Positions 24,858 through 32,273 of a DNA stretch of 64,000 nt are shown in pieces (the first letter of the stretch is position 1; each line of letters starts with the position of its first letter). The stretch comes from Pseudomonas mediterranea CFBP 5447 (GTDB lineage Bacteria; Pseudomonadota; Gammaproteobacteria; Pseudomonadales; Pseudomonadaceae). The stretch spans positions 310,001-374,000 of the forward strand of contig NZ_KN322986.1 of assembly GCF_000774145.1 (NCBI RefSeq). Reading direction: 5' to 3'. The position numbers and the translations under genes are program-made. The notes under the pieces were generated by a model, which searched no databases, was not told the DNA's origin, and worked only from the letters and a program-made list of their open reading frames with translations.

Positions 24858-26045
24858 CTACACATCGGGCCGGGTCCCAAGGCCCATGGCCTGGCGGGCG
24901 AACCAGCGCTTGGCGGGGGGCAATGCGTCGAGACCGAGCAGGCCGAGGTTGCGGGCCACCGACACCAGCGGCAGGCGACTGCTGAACAACCGCGTGACCT
25001 GATCGGAGAAACCTACCGTCAGGGCCTGGTCCATCCGCTGGCGCTCGCGATAGGCCTGCAGCACGGCAAAATCCCCCGGAGCGCTTTCGCTGTCCAGCAA
25101 GGCATCGGCCAGAGCCTGGGCGTCGCGCAGCGACAGGTTGAAGCCCTGCCCGGCAATCGGATGCAAGCTGTGGGCGGCATTACCCAGGACCGCCAGATGC
25201 GGGCGCACCTGCTCCTCGGCCTCCACCAGCGCCAACGGGTACAAATGTCGCACGCCCACCTGTTTCAAGGCACCCAGGCGATAGCCGAACACACTCTGCA
25301 ATTCGCTGAGGAAACTGCGCTCGTCAAGATCCGCCAGCCGCTGTGCATCCATGCCCTGACGGGTCCAGACCAGGGCGCAGCGATTCTCCGGCAGTGGCAG
25401 CAAGGCCATCGGGCCGTCATCGGTGAAGCGCTCGAAGGCCATGCCGTCGTGGGGTTCACCGGGGGTGATGTTGGCGATCAACGCGCTCTGGTCATACGGT
25501 CGATGGCGTACACCGATGCCCAACTGTTCCCGAAGACCGGAACGACCGCCGTCGGCCAGCACCGCCAGGTCGCATTCCAAGAGCGTTTCGTCATCCAGGG
25601 TCAGGCGATAACCGCCCTCCTGCGGCTCCATCCGGGTGACTTGCGCCGGACAACGCCAACTGACCACGTCCTTGTCCAGGCCTTGCCACAGGCACTGGCC
25701 AAGCCAGGCGTTTTCCACTACATAGCCCAGGGCCGGGACACCCTCCTCGCTGGCCGACAGCCGCGCCGTGGAAAACCGTCCCCGATCAGACACATGGATC
25801 TGCTTGATAGGTTCGGCACGCTGGGAAATTTCCTGCCAGCGTCCCAGGCGCTGATAGATCTGCCGGGAGCCAAAGGACAACGCCGAGGAACGGGCATCGT
25901 AGCTCGGTTGCCAGGCATGGCCAGGGGCGAAGGGCTCGATCAGGACGATCTTCCAGCCCCGGGCCTTGACACCCGCTTGCAGGGCCAGGGCCAGGCTCGC
26001 ACCGACCAGGCCACCGCCAATGATCGCCAGGTTGACCCGACTCAT
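24858..26045 (-). CDS. ubiH: 2-octaprenyl-6-methoxyphenyl hydroxylase UbiH
   Basis: A 395-residue FAD monooxygenase paralogous to the next gene. The FAD loop GGGLVG lies at about 10-15, AVLADGGRSGLREQLG mid-protein, and LAVLGNAAHSLHPIAGQGFNLSL near 275. Asn replaces the usual Asp in the GDAAH motif (GNAAH), as is common in UbiH. It hydroxylates an aromatic-ring position in ubiquinone synthesis. Its ATG overlaps the pepP stop (ATGA), so it is translationally coupled. Confidence 0.92.
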   Translation of the reverse strand: MSRVNLAIIGGGLVGASLALALQAGVKARGWKIVLIEPFAPGHAWQPSYDARSSALSFGSRQIYQRLGRWQEISQRAEPIKQIHVSDRGRFSTARLSASEEGVPALGYVVENAWLGQCLWQGLDKDVVSWRCPAQVTRMEPQEGGYRLTLDDETLLECDLAVLADGGRSGLREQLGIGVRHRPYDQSALIANITPGEPHDGMAFERFTDDGPMALLPLPENRCALVWTRQGMDAQRLADLDERSFLSELQSVFGYRLGALKQVGVRHLYPLALVEAEEQVRPHLAVLGNAAHSLHPIAGQGFNLSLRDAQALADALLDSESAPGDFAVLQAYRERQRMDQALTVGFSDQVTRLFSSRLPLVSVARNLGLLGLDALPPAKRWFARQAMGLGTRPDV

Positions 26046-27376
26046 GCCACTTGTTCCCGTGCGTCAGCCATCAGCGCCTCGATTTCGGCGACGGTCTTGG
26101 GCACGCCCCGGGTCAGGATCTCACAACCGTTTCTGGTCACCACCACGTCATCCTCGATACGCACGCCTATGCCGCGCCATTTTTTCGCTACGCTGCGGTT
26201 GTCCGGGGCAATGTAGATGCCTGGCTCCACGGTCAGCGTCATGCCGACTTCCAACACCCGCCATTCACCGCCGACGCGGTATTCGCCCACATCGTGCACA
26301 TCCATGCCCAGCCAGTGGCCGGCGCGGTGCATGTAGAACGCCCGGTAGGCTTCGCTGGCGATCAACTCATCCACCTCACCCTCCAGCAGCCCAAGGCGCA
26401 CCAGGCCCTCGGTAATGACCTGGACCGTCGCCTCATGGGCCTGGTTCCAGTGCTTGTCCGGCGCGATCTCGGCAAACGCCGCTTCCTGGGCCGCCAGCAC
26501 CAACTCGTAGATCGCCTTCTGCTCAGGGGAAAACCGGCCATTGACCGGCCAGGTCCGCGTGATATCGCTGGCGTAGCAGTCGATTTCACAACCGGCGTCG
26601 ATCAGCACCAGGTCGCCATCCTTGAGCAGCGCGTCGTTCTGCTGGTAATGCAGGATGCAGCTATTGCGGCCCGCCGCGACAATCGAGCCATAGGCCGGCA
26701 TTTTCGCCCCGCCCTTGCGGAACTCGTAATCCAACTCGGCTTCCAGGCTGTATTCGTAGAGCCCGGGACGCGCCGCCTGCATCGCCCGGACGTGCGCCTG
26801 GGCGGAGATCCGCGCCGCTTCACGCATGACCTTCACTTCCGCCGCCGATTTATACAGGCGCATGTCGTGCAGCAAGTGATCCAGGGCAACGAATTCGTTC
26901 GGCGGCTGGGCGCCGAGGTTGGCCTTGGAGCGAATCACGTTGATCCACTCCATCAGGTGCCGGTCGAATTCCGGGTTGCTGCCCATGGCCGAATACACCC
27001 GGTCGCGGCCTTCGATCAGGCCCGGCAGGATGTCGTCGATATCGGTGATGGGAAATGCGTCGTCGGCGCCGTAATCCCGGATCGCGCCTTCCTGCCCGGC
27101 GCGCAGGCCATCCCACAACTCACGCTCGGCGTTGCGCTCGCGGCAGAACAGGATGTATTCGCCATGGGCCCGGCCTGGCATCAACACGATCACCGCCTGC
27201 GGCTCGGGAAAGCCGCTGAGGTATTGGAAGTCGCTGTCCTGGCGGTAGACATGCTCGACGTCGCGGTTGCGGATCGCAACGGCGGCGGCGGGCAGGATTG
27301 CGATACTGTTGGGTTCCATCTGCGCCATCAGGGCCTTGCGGCGACGGCTGTATTCCGATTTCGGGATATGAATCAT
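26042..27376 (-). CDS. pepP: Xaa-Pro aminopeptidase PepP
   Basis: A 444-residue M24B metallopeptidase that removes the first residue from peptides with proline second. The N-terminal creatinase-like domain is followed by the pita-bread catalytic domain, with dimetal ligands in LVLIDAGCEIDCYASDITRT (two Asp), HWLGMDVHDVG (His), TLTVEPGIY (Glu) and GVRIEDDVVV (Glu). It heads the pepP-ubiH-ubiI operon, conserved in gamma-proteobacteria. The start at 27376 gives the usual N-terminus (MIHIPKSEY). Confidence 0.95.
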   Translation of the reverse strand: MIHIPKSEYSRRRKALMAQMEPNSIAILPAAAVAIRNRDVEHVYRQDSDFQYLSGFPEPQAVIVLMPGRAHGEYILFCRERNAERELWDGLRAGQEGAIRDYGADDAFPITDIDDILPGLIEGRDRVYSAMGSNPEFDRHLMEWINVIRSKANLGAQPPNEFVALDHLLHDMRLYKSAAEVKVMREAARISAQAHVRAMQAARPGLYEYSLEAELDYEFRKGGAKMPAYGSIVAAGRNSCILHYQQNDALLKDGDLVLIDAGCEIDCYASDITRTWPVNGRFSPEQKAIYELVLAAQEAAFAEIAPDKHWNQAHEATVQVITEGLVRLGLLEGEVDELIASEAYRAFYMHRAGHWLGMDVHDVGEYRVGGEWRVLEVGMTLTVEPGIYIAPDNRSVAKKWRGIGVRIEDDVVVTRNGCEILTRGVPKTVAEIEALMADAREQVA

Positions 27377-27401
27377 GGGCAGACGGTGTTCCCTCTGAAA
27401 T

Positions 27402-27956
27402 TCAATGCAAGGATGGCTTGGGGGCCGCTGCATCGGTTTTTTTGGTCTCGGTGAACAGCAGCAATGGCGCGACCCGCAGGTACTCCATCACTTCCATGTA
27501 GTCGCTTTCGCCGTCATCGGACTCTTCCAGTGCATCCTGGACTTGGGAGATTGCCGCCAGGTCCTGCAGCACCTCCTTCGCCTCCTCACTCAGCGCGTAT
27601 TCGCGGCGGGTCAGGCCGAAGCCGGCGAGGAAGCCCTGGCACCACTGGCCCAGGGCAGCAGCGCGCTCGGCCAGCGGTGCGTCGTCGGTGGGCAGCAGCA
27701 GGACCACGGTCATGTCATCGCTGGTCAGCTCGCCCTTGACCATTTCCTGCAGGCCGATGAGGGCATTGCGGACGTTGTCCGCCGGCTCGCCTTCGAGCAG
27801 CTCGGCAGCGTCGGCCAGCCAGCCTTCGGCGTCGAAGCCGGCACCCGCGCAGCTACGACCGAGCAGCAGGCCATGCAGTTCGGCAGGCGATACGGGGTGG
27901 CCGCTGGTGCTCAGCAGGGTGGCGAAAGCTTGATACGGGGAATTCTGAATGGGCAT
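27402..27956 (-). CDS. ygfB: YgfB/YecA (UPF0149) family protein
   Basis: A 184-residue acidic helical protein with the UPF0149 opening (QAFATLLSTSGHPVSPAELHGLLLGRSCAG) and the mid-motif LGQWCQGFLAGFG. E. coli YgfB lies at the same place before pepP. Work in P. aeruginosa tied YgfB to control of ampDh3 and beta-lactam resistance through AlpA, which is family knowledge and not visible here. It reads 25 bases ahead of pepP on the same strand. Confidence 0.9.
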   Translation of the reverse strand: MPIQNSPYQAFATLLSTSGHPVSPAELHGLLLGRSCAGAGFDAEGWLADAAELLEGEPADNVRNALIGLQEMVKGELTSDDMTVVLLLPTDDAPLAERAAALGQWCQGFLAGFGLTRREYALSEEAKEVLQDLAAISQVQDALEESDDGESDYMEVMEYLRVAPLLLFTETKKTDAAAPKPSLH

Positions 27957-28084
27957 GGGCAGCTAGGCGCCAGACGGCGCTATGTCTAGAATGGAGGCCT
28001 TGTATCCTACATCGACAGACTCGCCAAGACTATCAGAGGCTGTGCGACACACCTCCCCATCAGACACAATCTTCAGTGGACACA

Positions 28085-28294
28085 ATGGAAGACACCGACC
28101 TGCAAGCGCTGATGGCCAGACTCGAATTGCTAATTGACCGGGTCGAGCAACTAAAGAGCCAGAACGGACTCTTATTAGCTCAGGAAAAAACCTGGCGCGA
28201 GGAACGCGCTCACCTCATTGAAAAAAACGAAATCGCCCGGCGTAAGGTCGAATCGATGATTTCGCGCCTCAAGGCCCTGGAGCAAGACTCATGA
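28085..28294 (+). CDS. TIGR02449 / ZapB-like coiled-coil protein
   Basis: A 69-residue almost entirely helical protein with heptad leucines (LMARLELLIDRVEQLKSQNGLLL) followed by a charged helix. This family is found just before zapA in pseudomonads and resembles the division-ring coiled coil ZapB. The ATG at 28085 gives the usual MEDTDLQ start; a GTG at 28076 is also in frame. Its stop overlaps the zapA start by 4 bases (ATGA). It is divergent from ygfB. Confidence 0.82.
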   Translation: MEDTDLQALMARLELLIDRVEQLKSQNGLLLAQEKTWREERAHLIEKNEIARRKVESMISRLKALEQDS

Positions 28295-28608
28295 GTTCAA
28301 GCAATAGCGTTACCGTGCAGATCCTCGACAAAGAATATTCGATCATCTGCCCCCAGGAAGAGCGCAGCAACCTGGTGAGCGCCGCCCGTTACCTGGACGG
28401 CAAGATGCGCGAGATCCGCAGCAGCGGCAAAGTCATCGGCGCCGACCGTATCGCCGTGATGGCAGCCTTGAACATCACCCACGACCTGCTGCATCGCCAG
28501 GATACGCCGGACGTGCAGGTCAGCGGATCGACCCGTGAACAGGTGCGCGACCTGCTGGAACGGGTGGATCTGGTGCTGGCCACCGATCCGGACGTCAGCA
28601 AGGGCTGA
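28291..28608 (+). CDS. zapA: Cell division protein ZapA
   Basis: A 105-residue ZapA. The N-terminal beta domain (VTVQILDKEYSIICPQEERSNLVSAARYLD) is followed by a helical dimerisation tail (RIAVMAALNITHDLL). It binds FtsZ and stabilises the division ring. It is coupled to the ZapB-like gene by a 4-base overlap and followed directly by the 6S RNA gene, the standard zapA-ssrS-ygfA order. Confidence 0.95.
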   Translation: MSSSNSVTVQILDKEYSIICPQEERSNLVSAARYLDGKMREIRSSGKVIGADRIAVMAALNITHDLLHRQDTPDVQVSGSTREQVRDLLERVDLVLATDPDVSKG

Positions 28609-28627
28609 TTCGCGAAGCTGCCTGGGG

Positions 28628-28633
28628 TATACT
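28628..28633 (+). promoter_or_regulatory. -10 element of 6S RNA
   Basis: TATACT lies 7 bases upstream of the expected 6S RNA 5' end, in the short gap after zapA. Confidence 0.5.
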
Positions 28634-28639
28634 TGCGTC

Positions 28640-28818
28640 ACTCCCTGGGGTGCTTGCCAGTTGGTGATGTCCCTGAGCCGATACGCACAACCACGGGGGT
28701 TGCACGTTGGGGCCGGTGTGCATGTCCGCTTGACGGAAAGCCTTAACGCCTCCTGCAACTTCCACCTTGAACTCTCGGGTTCAAGGGCTAAGCCGGCAGC
28801 GGTTCATCCGGGGAGCCT
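28640..28818 (+). ncRNA. ssrS: 6S RNA (SsrS)
   Basis: The gene sits between zapA and ygfA, the conserved ssrS position. The 5' end ACTCCCTGGGGTGCTTGCCAG and a 3' CCGGGGAG can pair as the closing stem, and the internal segments (TGATGTCCCTGAGCCGATACGCAC, GGTTGCACGTTGG) are those of Pseudomonas 6S RNA as I recall them. It binds sigma-70 RNA polymerase in stationary phase by mimicking an open promoter. Ends are estimates to within about 5 bases. Confidence 0.88.
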
Positions 28819-28824
28819 GATTCC

Positions 28825-28858
28825 AGACAATGCCAGTCTTCAAGACTGGCATTGTCGT
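28825..28858. terminator. Long perfect hairpin behind 6S RNA
   Basis: GACAATGCCAGTCTT and AAGACTGGCATTGTC form a perfect 15-bp stem around a C. Only a weak T run follows (GTGTCT), so it could be a terminator or a processing signal between 6S RNA and ygfA. Confidence 0.55.
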
Positions 28859-28933
28859 GTCTGGCGCAGGCATTTCTGGCGACCACGTTTGCGGTTACGC
28901 TGTGCCATCCAAGCCAGACTCGAAGCATCGACC

Positions 28934-29539
28934 ATGTCCGAACCCGCGTTGCTGCCCCGCCCCCAACTTCGACGCCTGCTGCGCCAGGCCCGTCGCGCCC
29001 TGACGCCCGCCCAACAACGACAAGCCGCCCAGGGGCTCTACCGGCAATTGGCCCAACATCCGATGTTTCGCCGCGCCAGGCACATCGCTCTGTACCTGCC
29101 CAATGACGGCGAGATCGATCCACGCCTGCTGCTGCGCGCCGCCCAGCGCCGGGGCAAGGCCACTTACCTGCCCGTGCTCAGCCCATGGCCGCGGACCAAG
29201 ATGGTTTTCCAACGCATCCGACCCGGGGAACAACTGTATCCCAATCGTTTTCGTATTCTCGAACCACGGATCGACCTCGCCCGGCAACGCAAGGTCTGGG
29301 CATTGGACCTGGTATTGCTGCCGCTGGTGGGCTTCGATGACGTGGGCGGCCGATTGGGCATGGGAGGTGGGTTCTATGACCGCAGCCTGGCGTACCTGGC
29401 GCGACGCAAGTTATGGCGCAAGCCAACGTTGCTGGGGCTGGCCCATGAATGCCAGAAAGTCGAAAGGCTGGCGCAGGCGAGCTGGGATGTACCGTTGCAA
29501 GGAACGGTCAGTGACAGGCATTGGTATATTGCAGGGTAG
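28934..29539 (+). CDS. ygfA: 5-formyltetrahydrofolate cyclo-ligase
   Basis: A 201-residue 5-FCL family enzyme that converts 5-formyl-THF to 5,10-methenyl-THF with ATP. The conserved substrate and ATP sites are VLLPLVGFDDVGGRLGMGGG and the FYDR motif, and RQARRALTPAQQ is the usual N-terminal helix. It follows 6S RNA as in most gamma-proteobacteria, where the two can be co-transcribed. The ATG at 28934 matches family length; the ribosome site is weak. Confidence 0.93.
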   Translation: MSEPALLPRPQLRRLLRQARRALTPAQQRQAAQGLYRQLAQHPMFRRARHIALYLPNDGEIDPRLLLRAAQRRGKATYLPVLSPWPRTKMVFQRIRPGEQLYPNRFRILEPRIDLARQRKVWALDLVLLPLVGFDDVGGRLGMGGGFYDRSLAYLARRKLWRKPTLLGLAHECQKVERLAQASWDVPLQGTVSDRHWYIAG

Positions 29540-29563
29540 GCGCCGCGAAACTCAGCGGCGCCT
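29538..29563. terminator. Hairpin between ygfA and the small membrane protein gene
   Basis: AGGCGCCGC (29538-29546) and GCGGCGCCT (29555-29563) pair perfectly. The arms overlap the ygfA stop codon. It may serve both convergent genes, though no clear T-run is present on either side. Confidence 0.5.
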
Positions 29564-29574
29564 GGAAGACGGTT

Positions 29575-29721
29575 TCAGCGTTTAAGCGGTGGCGCGGGTT
29601 GGGTGACATCCATCGGCGCCTCGGTCTTGCTGGCCCACAGGCTTTGGGCGTAACCCGTGGTCACGACACCCAGACCGAACAGAATGACCAGAATCCACAA
29701 CAAATCCGGTTTGCGTTTCAT
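29575..29721 (-). CDS. Small single-pass membrane protein (48 residues), hypothetical
   Basis: A 48-codon gene. It begins MKRKPDLLWILVILFGLGVV, with a positive N-terminus and one membrane helix, then a short Pro-rich tail (TQPAPPLKR) facing out. GAGGGGGG lies 5-6 bases before the ATG at 29721. Small proteins of this shape beside ygfA and EVE-domain genes recur in pseudomonads, but I know no function. It is convergent with ygfA. Confidence 0.65.
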   Translation of the reverse strand: MKRKPDLLWILVILFGLGVVTTGYAQSLWASKTEAPMDVTQPAPPLKR

Positions 29722-29915
29722 CGATTGCCCCCCTCAAGGCATATCACACACGATGACAGCAGCGGTTTTCTTATTGGCCGTGCAGCAGCGTCAAGCTTGG
29801 AAGGCCGGCATTTTGCGACAACCTTGATCGTCACGCAAACGCTGGCGTCAACCGACCGTCGGTTTGTCATAAAATCGCTGAACTATTTTTAGCACACCGC
29901 CCAGGAGTAGAAGTC

Positions 29916-30368
29916 ATGGCCTATTGGCTGATGAAATCCGAGCCCGACGAATTGTCCATCCAAGGCCTGGAAAAGCTCGGCCAGGCCCGCTGGGACGGGG
30001 TCCGCAACTACCAGGCGCGCAACTTCCTGCGGGCCATGGCGCAGGGCGACCACTTCTTTTTCTACCACTCCAGCTGTCCGGAGCCGGGCATCGCCGGGAT
30101 CGGGCAAATCGTGCGGACGGCCTACCCGGACCCGACGGCACTCGAGCCCGACAGCCACTACTTCGACCCGAAGGCCAGCGCGGATAAAAACCCATGGACC
30201 GCGATCGATGTCGCCCATGTCGAAACCTTTCCCCGGGTACTGAAACTCGACTACCTCAAACAGCAAGCCGCCCTCGCCGAAATGCCCCTGGTGCAGAAAG
30301 GCTCACGGCTATCGGTGATGCCGGTGACGGCGGAGCAATGGGCAGCGGTGATGGCGTTGAAGTCGTAG
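29916..30368 (+). CDS. EVE (PUA-like) domain protein
   Basis: A 150-residue single EVE domain with the family signature start (YWLMKSEPDELSI), the WDGVRNYQARNFLRAM and GDHFFFYHSS segments, and PRVLKLDYLKQQ. EVE domains have a PUA-like fold that reads modified bases in DNA or RNA; stand-alone proteins of this kind are widespread and of uncertain role. CAGGAGT lies 8 bases before the ATG. Confidence 0.92.
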   Translation: MAYWLMKSEPDELSIQGLEKLGQARWDGVRNYQARNFLRAMAQGDHFFFYHSSCPEPGIAGIGQIVRTAYPDPTALEPDSHYFDPKASADKNPWTAIDVAHVETFPRVLKLDYLKQQAALAEMPLVQKGSRLSVMPVTAEQWAAVMALKS

Positions 30369-30392
30369 CGCTATCGGCGCCCCTCAGTCCGC

Positions 30393-30470
30393 TGTCGCGA
30401 GCAGGCTCGCTCCCACAAGGGTCTTCATCGAGTGGAGATCCAGTGTGGGGCGAGCCTGCTCGCAATGAGG
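30393..30470. repeat. REPIN, family A, locus 5
   Basis: Inverted copy at 30394-30417 and forward copy at 30444-30468 (worn: GTGGGGCGAGCCTGCTCGCA) between the convergent EVE-domain and FliL-like genes. Confidence 0.8.
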
Positions 30471-30491
30471 CCCGCCCAGACAGCACAAGAC

Positions 30492-30911
30492 TTACTGGAT
30501 AATCAGGTTGTTGAACAACAGATCATCCACCATCGGCTTGCCGGTCTCGTCGTTCATCACTTGCTGGGTCTGCTTCAACGCTTCCTGGCGCAACTTCTCC
30601 TTGGCTTCAAGGTTGTTCATGGTTTCGCTGGTCTGCTGGGCGAACAGCGCAACCAACTGGTTGCGAATCAGCGGTTCATTGGCCTTCACCGCCGCCGCAG
30701 CGGCATCGCCGGTCACCCGCAGGGCCACGTCGGCCTTGTACACCTTCAGTTTCGCCGTGCCATCCAGACCGTAATTGCCCACGAAGGGCGGGCTCAGGGT
30801 GATGTAGCTGACCTTCGGTGCCTCACCTTCTTTTGCTTCCTTGGCCTCTTCGTTGGCCATCACTGCCGCAGGCAACGACAGGGCCAGCATCAACACGATC
30901 CACGCTTTCAC
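30492..30911 (-). CDS. FliL-like exported/inner-membrane protein
   Basis: A 139-residue protein with an N-terminal signal or anchor (WIVLMLALSLPAAVMA), an acidic linker (NEEAKEAKEGEAP) and a FliL-type C-terminal domain (VSYITLSPPFVGNYG; a closing VDDLLFNNLIIQ). FliL helps stator function at the flagellar base; this copy is away from flagellar genes, so its role is open. I start at the GTG at 30911 because GAGGAG lies 7 bases before it and the signal peptide follows directly; upstream codons are charged and lack a site. Confidence 0.82.
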   Translation of the reverse strand: MKAWIVLMLALSLPAAVMANEEAKEAKEGEAPKVSYITLSPPFVGNYGLDGTAKLKVYKADVALRVTGDAAAAAVKANEPLIRNQLVALFAQQTSETMNNLEAKEKLRQEALKQTQQVMNDETGKPMVDDLLFNNLIIQ

Positions 30912-31061
30912 ATTCAACTCCTCATCCGGTTTGCGGCCCAGCATACCGACCCGCCGTTCAAGCACAAGCTTATGGCCGGCTATCAGGGCGGGGCATGCTC
31001 GTTGACCCGTTGACTCTCACACCTACACTTATCGGCCATCACTCCCAAAGGAATAGCCCTG

Positions 31062-32039
31062 ATGAAAGCCGTGCTGTGCAAAGAATTCGGCCCCGCCGAA
31101 TCGCTGGTGCTGGAAGACGTCGCCAGCCCCGTCGCAAAGAAGAACGAAGTGCTGCTGGACGTGCATGCCGCCGGGGTGAACTTCCCTGACACGCTGATCA
31201 TCGAGGGCAAGTATCAATTCAAACCACCCTTCCCGTTTTCTCCCGGCGGCGAAGCGGCGGGAGTCGTCAGGGAAGTGGGCGAAAAGGTCAGCCATCTCAA
31301 GGTCGGTGACCGCGTGATGGCACTGACCGGTTGGGGCAGCTTTGCCGAACAGGTCGCAGTACCTAGCTACAACGTGCTGCCGATTCCGGCGTCCATGGAC
31401 TTCAACACCGCCGCAGCCTTCAGCATGACCTACGGCACCTCGATGCATGCCCTCAAGCAGCGGGCCAACCTGCAACCCGGTGAAACCCTGCTGGTGCTCG
31501 GCGCCTCCGGAGGCGTGGGCCTGGCGGCGGTGGAGATTGGCAAGGCCATGGGCGCGCGGGTGATCGCCGCCGCCAGCAGCGCGGAAAAACTCGCCGTAGC
31601 CAAGGCCGCCGGCGCCGACGAATTGATCAACTACAGCGAAACCAGCCTCAAGGACGAGATCAAGCGCCTCACCGACGGCCAGGGCGCCGATGTCATCTAC
31701 GATCCGGTGGGTGGCGATCTGTTCGACCAGGCCATCCGCTCCATCGCCTGGAACGGCCGGCTGCTGGTGGTCGGTTTCGCCAGCGGACGCATCCCCGAAC
31801 TGCCGGTGAACCTGGCCCTGCTCAAAGGCGCTGCCGTGGTGGGCGTGTTCTGGGGCTCCTTTGCCCAGCGCCAACCCCAGGACAACGCCGCCAACTTCCA
31901 GCAATTGTTCGGCTGGTTCGCCGAGGGCAAGCTCAAGCCGCTGGTCTCGCAGCTGTATCCACTGGTCAACGCCGCCCAGGCGATCAATGACCTGGCCCAG
32001 CGCAAGGCGGTTGGAAAAGTGGTCGTGCAAGTACGTTGA
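31062..32039 (+). CDS. NADPH:quinone oxidoreductase (zinc-type MDR family)
   Basis: A 325-residue medium-chain dehydrogenase of the quinone oxidoreductase branch. A GroES-like N-terminal domain has the GVNFPDTLIIEGKY and PFPFSPGGEAAGVV motifs; the nucleotide fold carries LGASGGVGLAAVEIGKAMGA. It lacks the catalytic zinc cysteines. It probably reduces quinones or alkenals with NADPH in the cytoplasm; the substrate is unknown. AAAGGAAT precedes the ATG. Confidence 0.88.
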   Translation: MKAVLCKEFGPAESLVLEDVASPVAKKNEVLLDVHAAGVNFPDTLIIEGKYQFKPPFPFSPGGEAAGVVREVGEKVSHLKVGDRVMALTGWGSFAEQVAVPSYNVLPIPASMDFNTAAAFSMTYGTSMHALKQRANLQPGETLLVLGASGGVGLAAVEIGKAMGARVIAAASSAEKLAVAKAAGADELINYSETSLKDEIKRLTDGQGADVIYDPVGGDLFDQAIRSIAWNGRLLVVGFASGRIPELPVNLALLKGAAVVGVFWGSFAQRQPQDNAANFQQLFGWFAEGKLKPLVSQLYPLVNAAQAINDLAQRKAVGKVVVQVR

Positions 32040-32049
32040 CTGCATCGAT

Positions 32050-32080
32050 GCGGCCCCGACGCCCACGGCGTCGGGGCCGC
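32050..32080 (+). terminator. Hairpin downstream of the quinone oxidoreductase gene
   Basis: GCGGCCCCGACGCC and GGCGTCGGGGCCGC form a 14-bp perfect stem, 10 bases past the stop. Only a short T run follows, so it is a probable terminator. Confidence 0.65.
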
Positions 32081-32211
32081 AACTTTCATGGCATCGAAGC
32101 ACTTCCAGCGCCAGGCCCACAACGTCACCAGCTTATGCCTGGGCGACGAGTTCGTTTGTGAACATCCCTCCGGCAACATTTCCCCCGTGCAGAGCAAAAC
32201 AAGCGATGCTA

Positions 32212-32226
32212 TTTTCGGTAACGAAA
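32212..32226. promoter_or_regulatory. Candidate GlpR operator upstream of glpT
   Basis: TTTTCGGTAACGAAA is a near-palindrome matching the Pseudomonas GlpR site recalled as TTTTCGTATACGAAAA. It lies about 47 bases upstream of glpT, where a repressor would act. Confidence 0.45.
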
Positions 32227-32273
32227 CTGTAATATTCGCATTCGCAGTCATAACAAGAATCCGGAGTCCTTGA

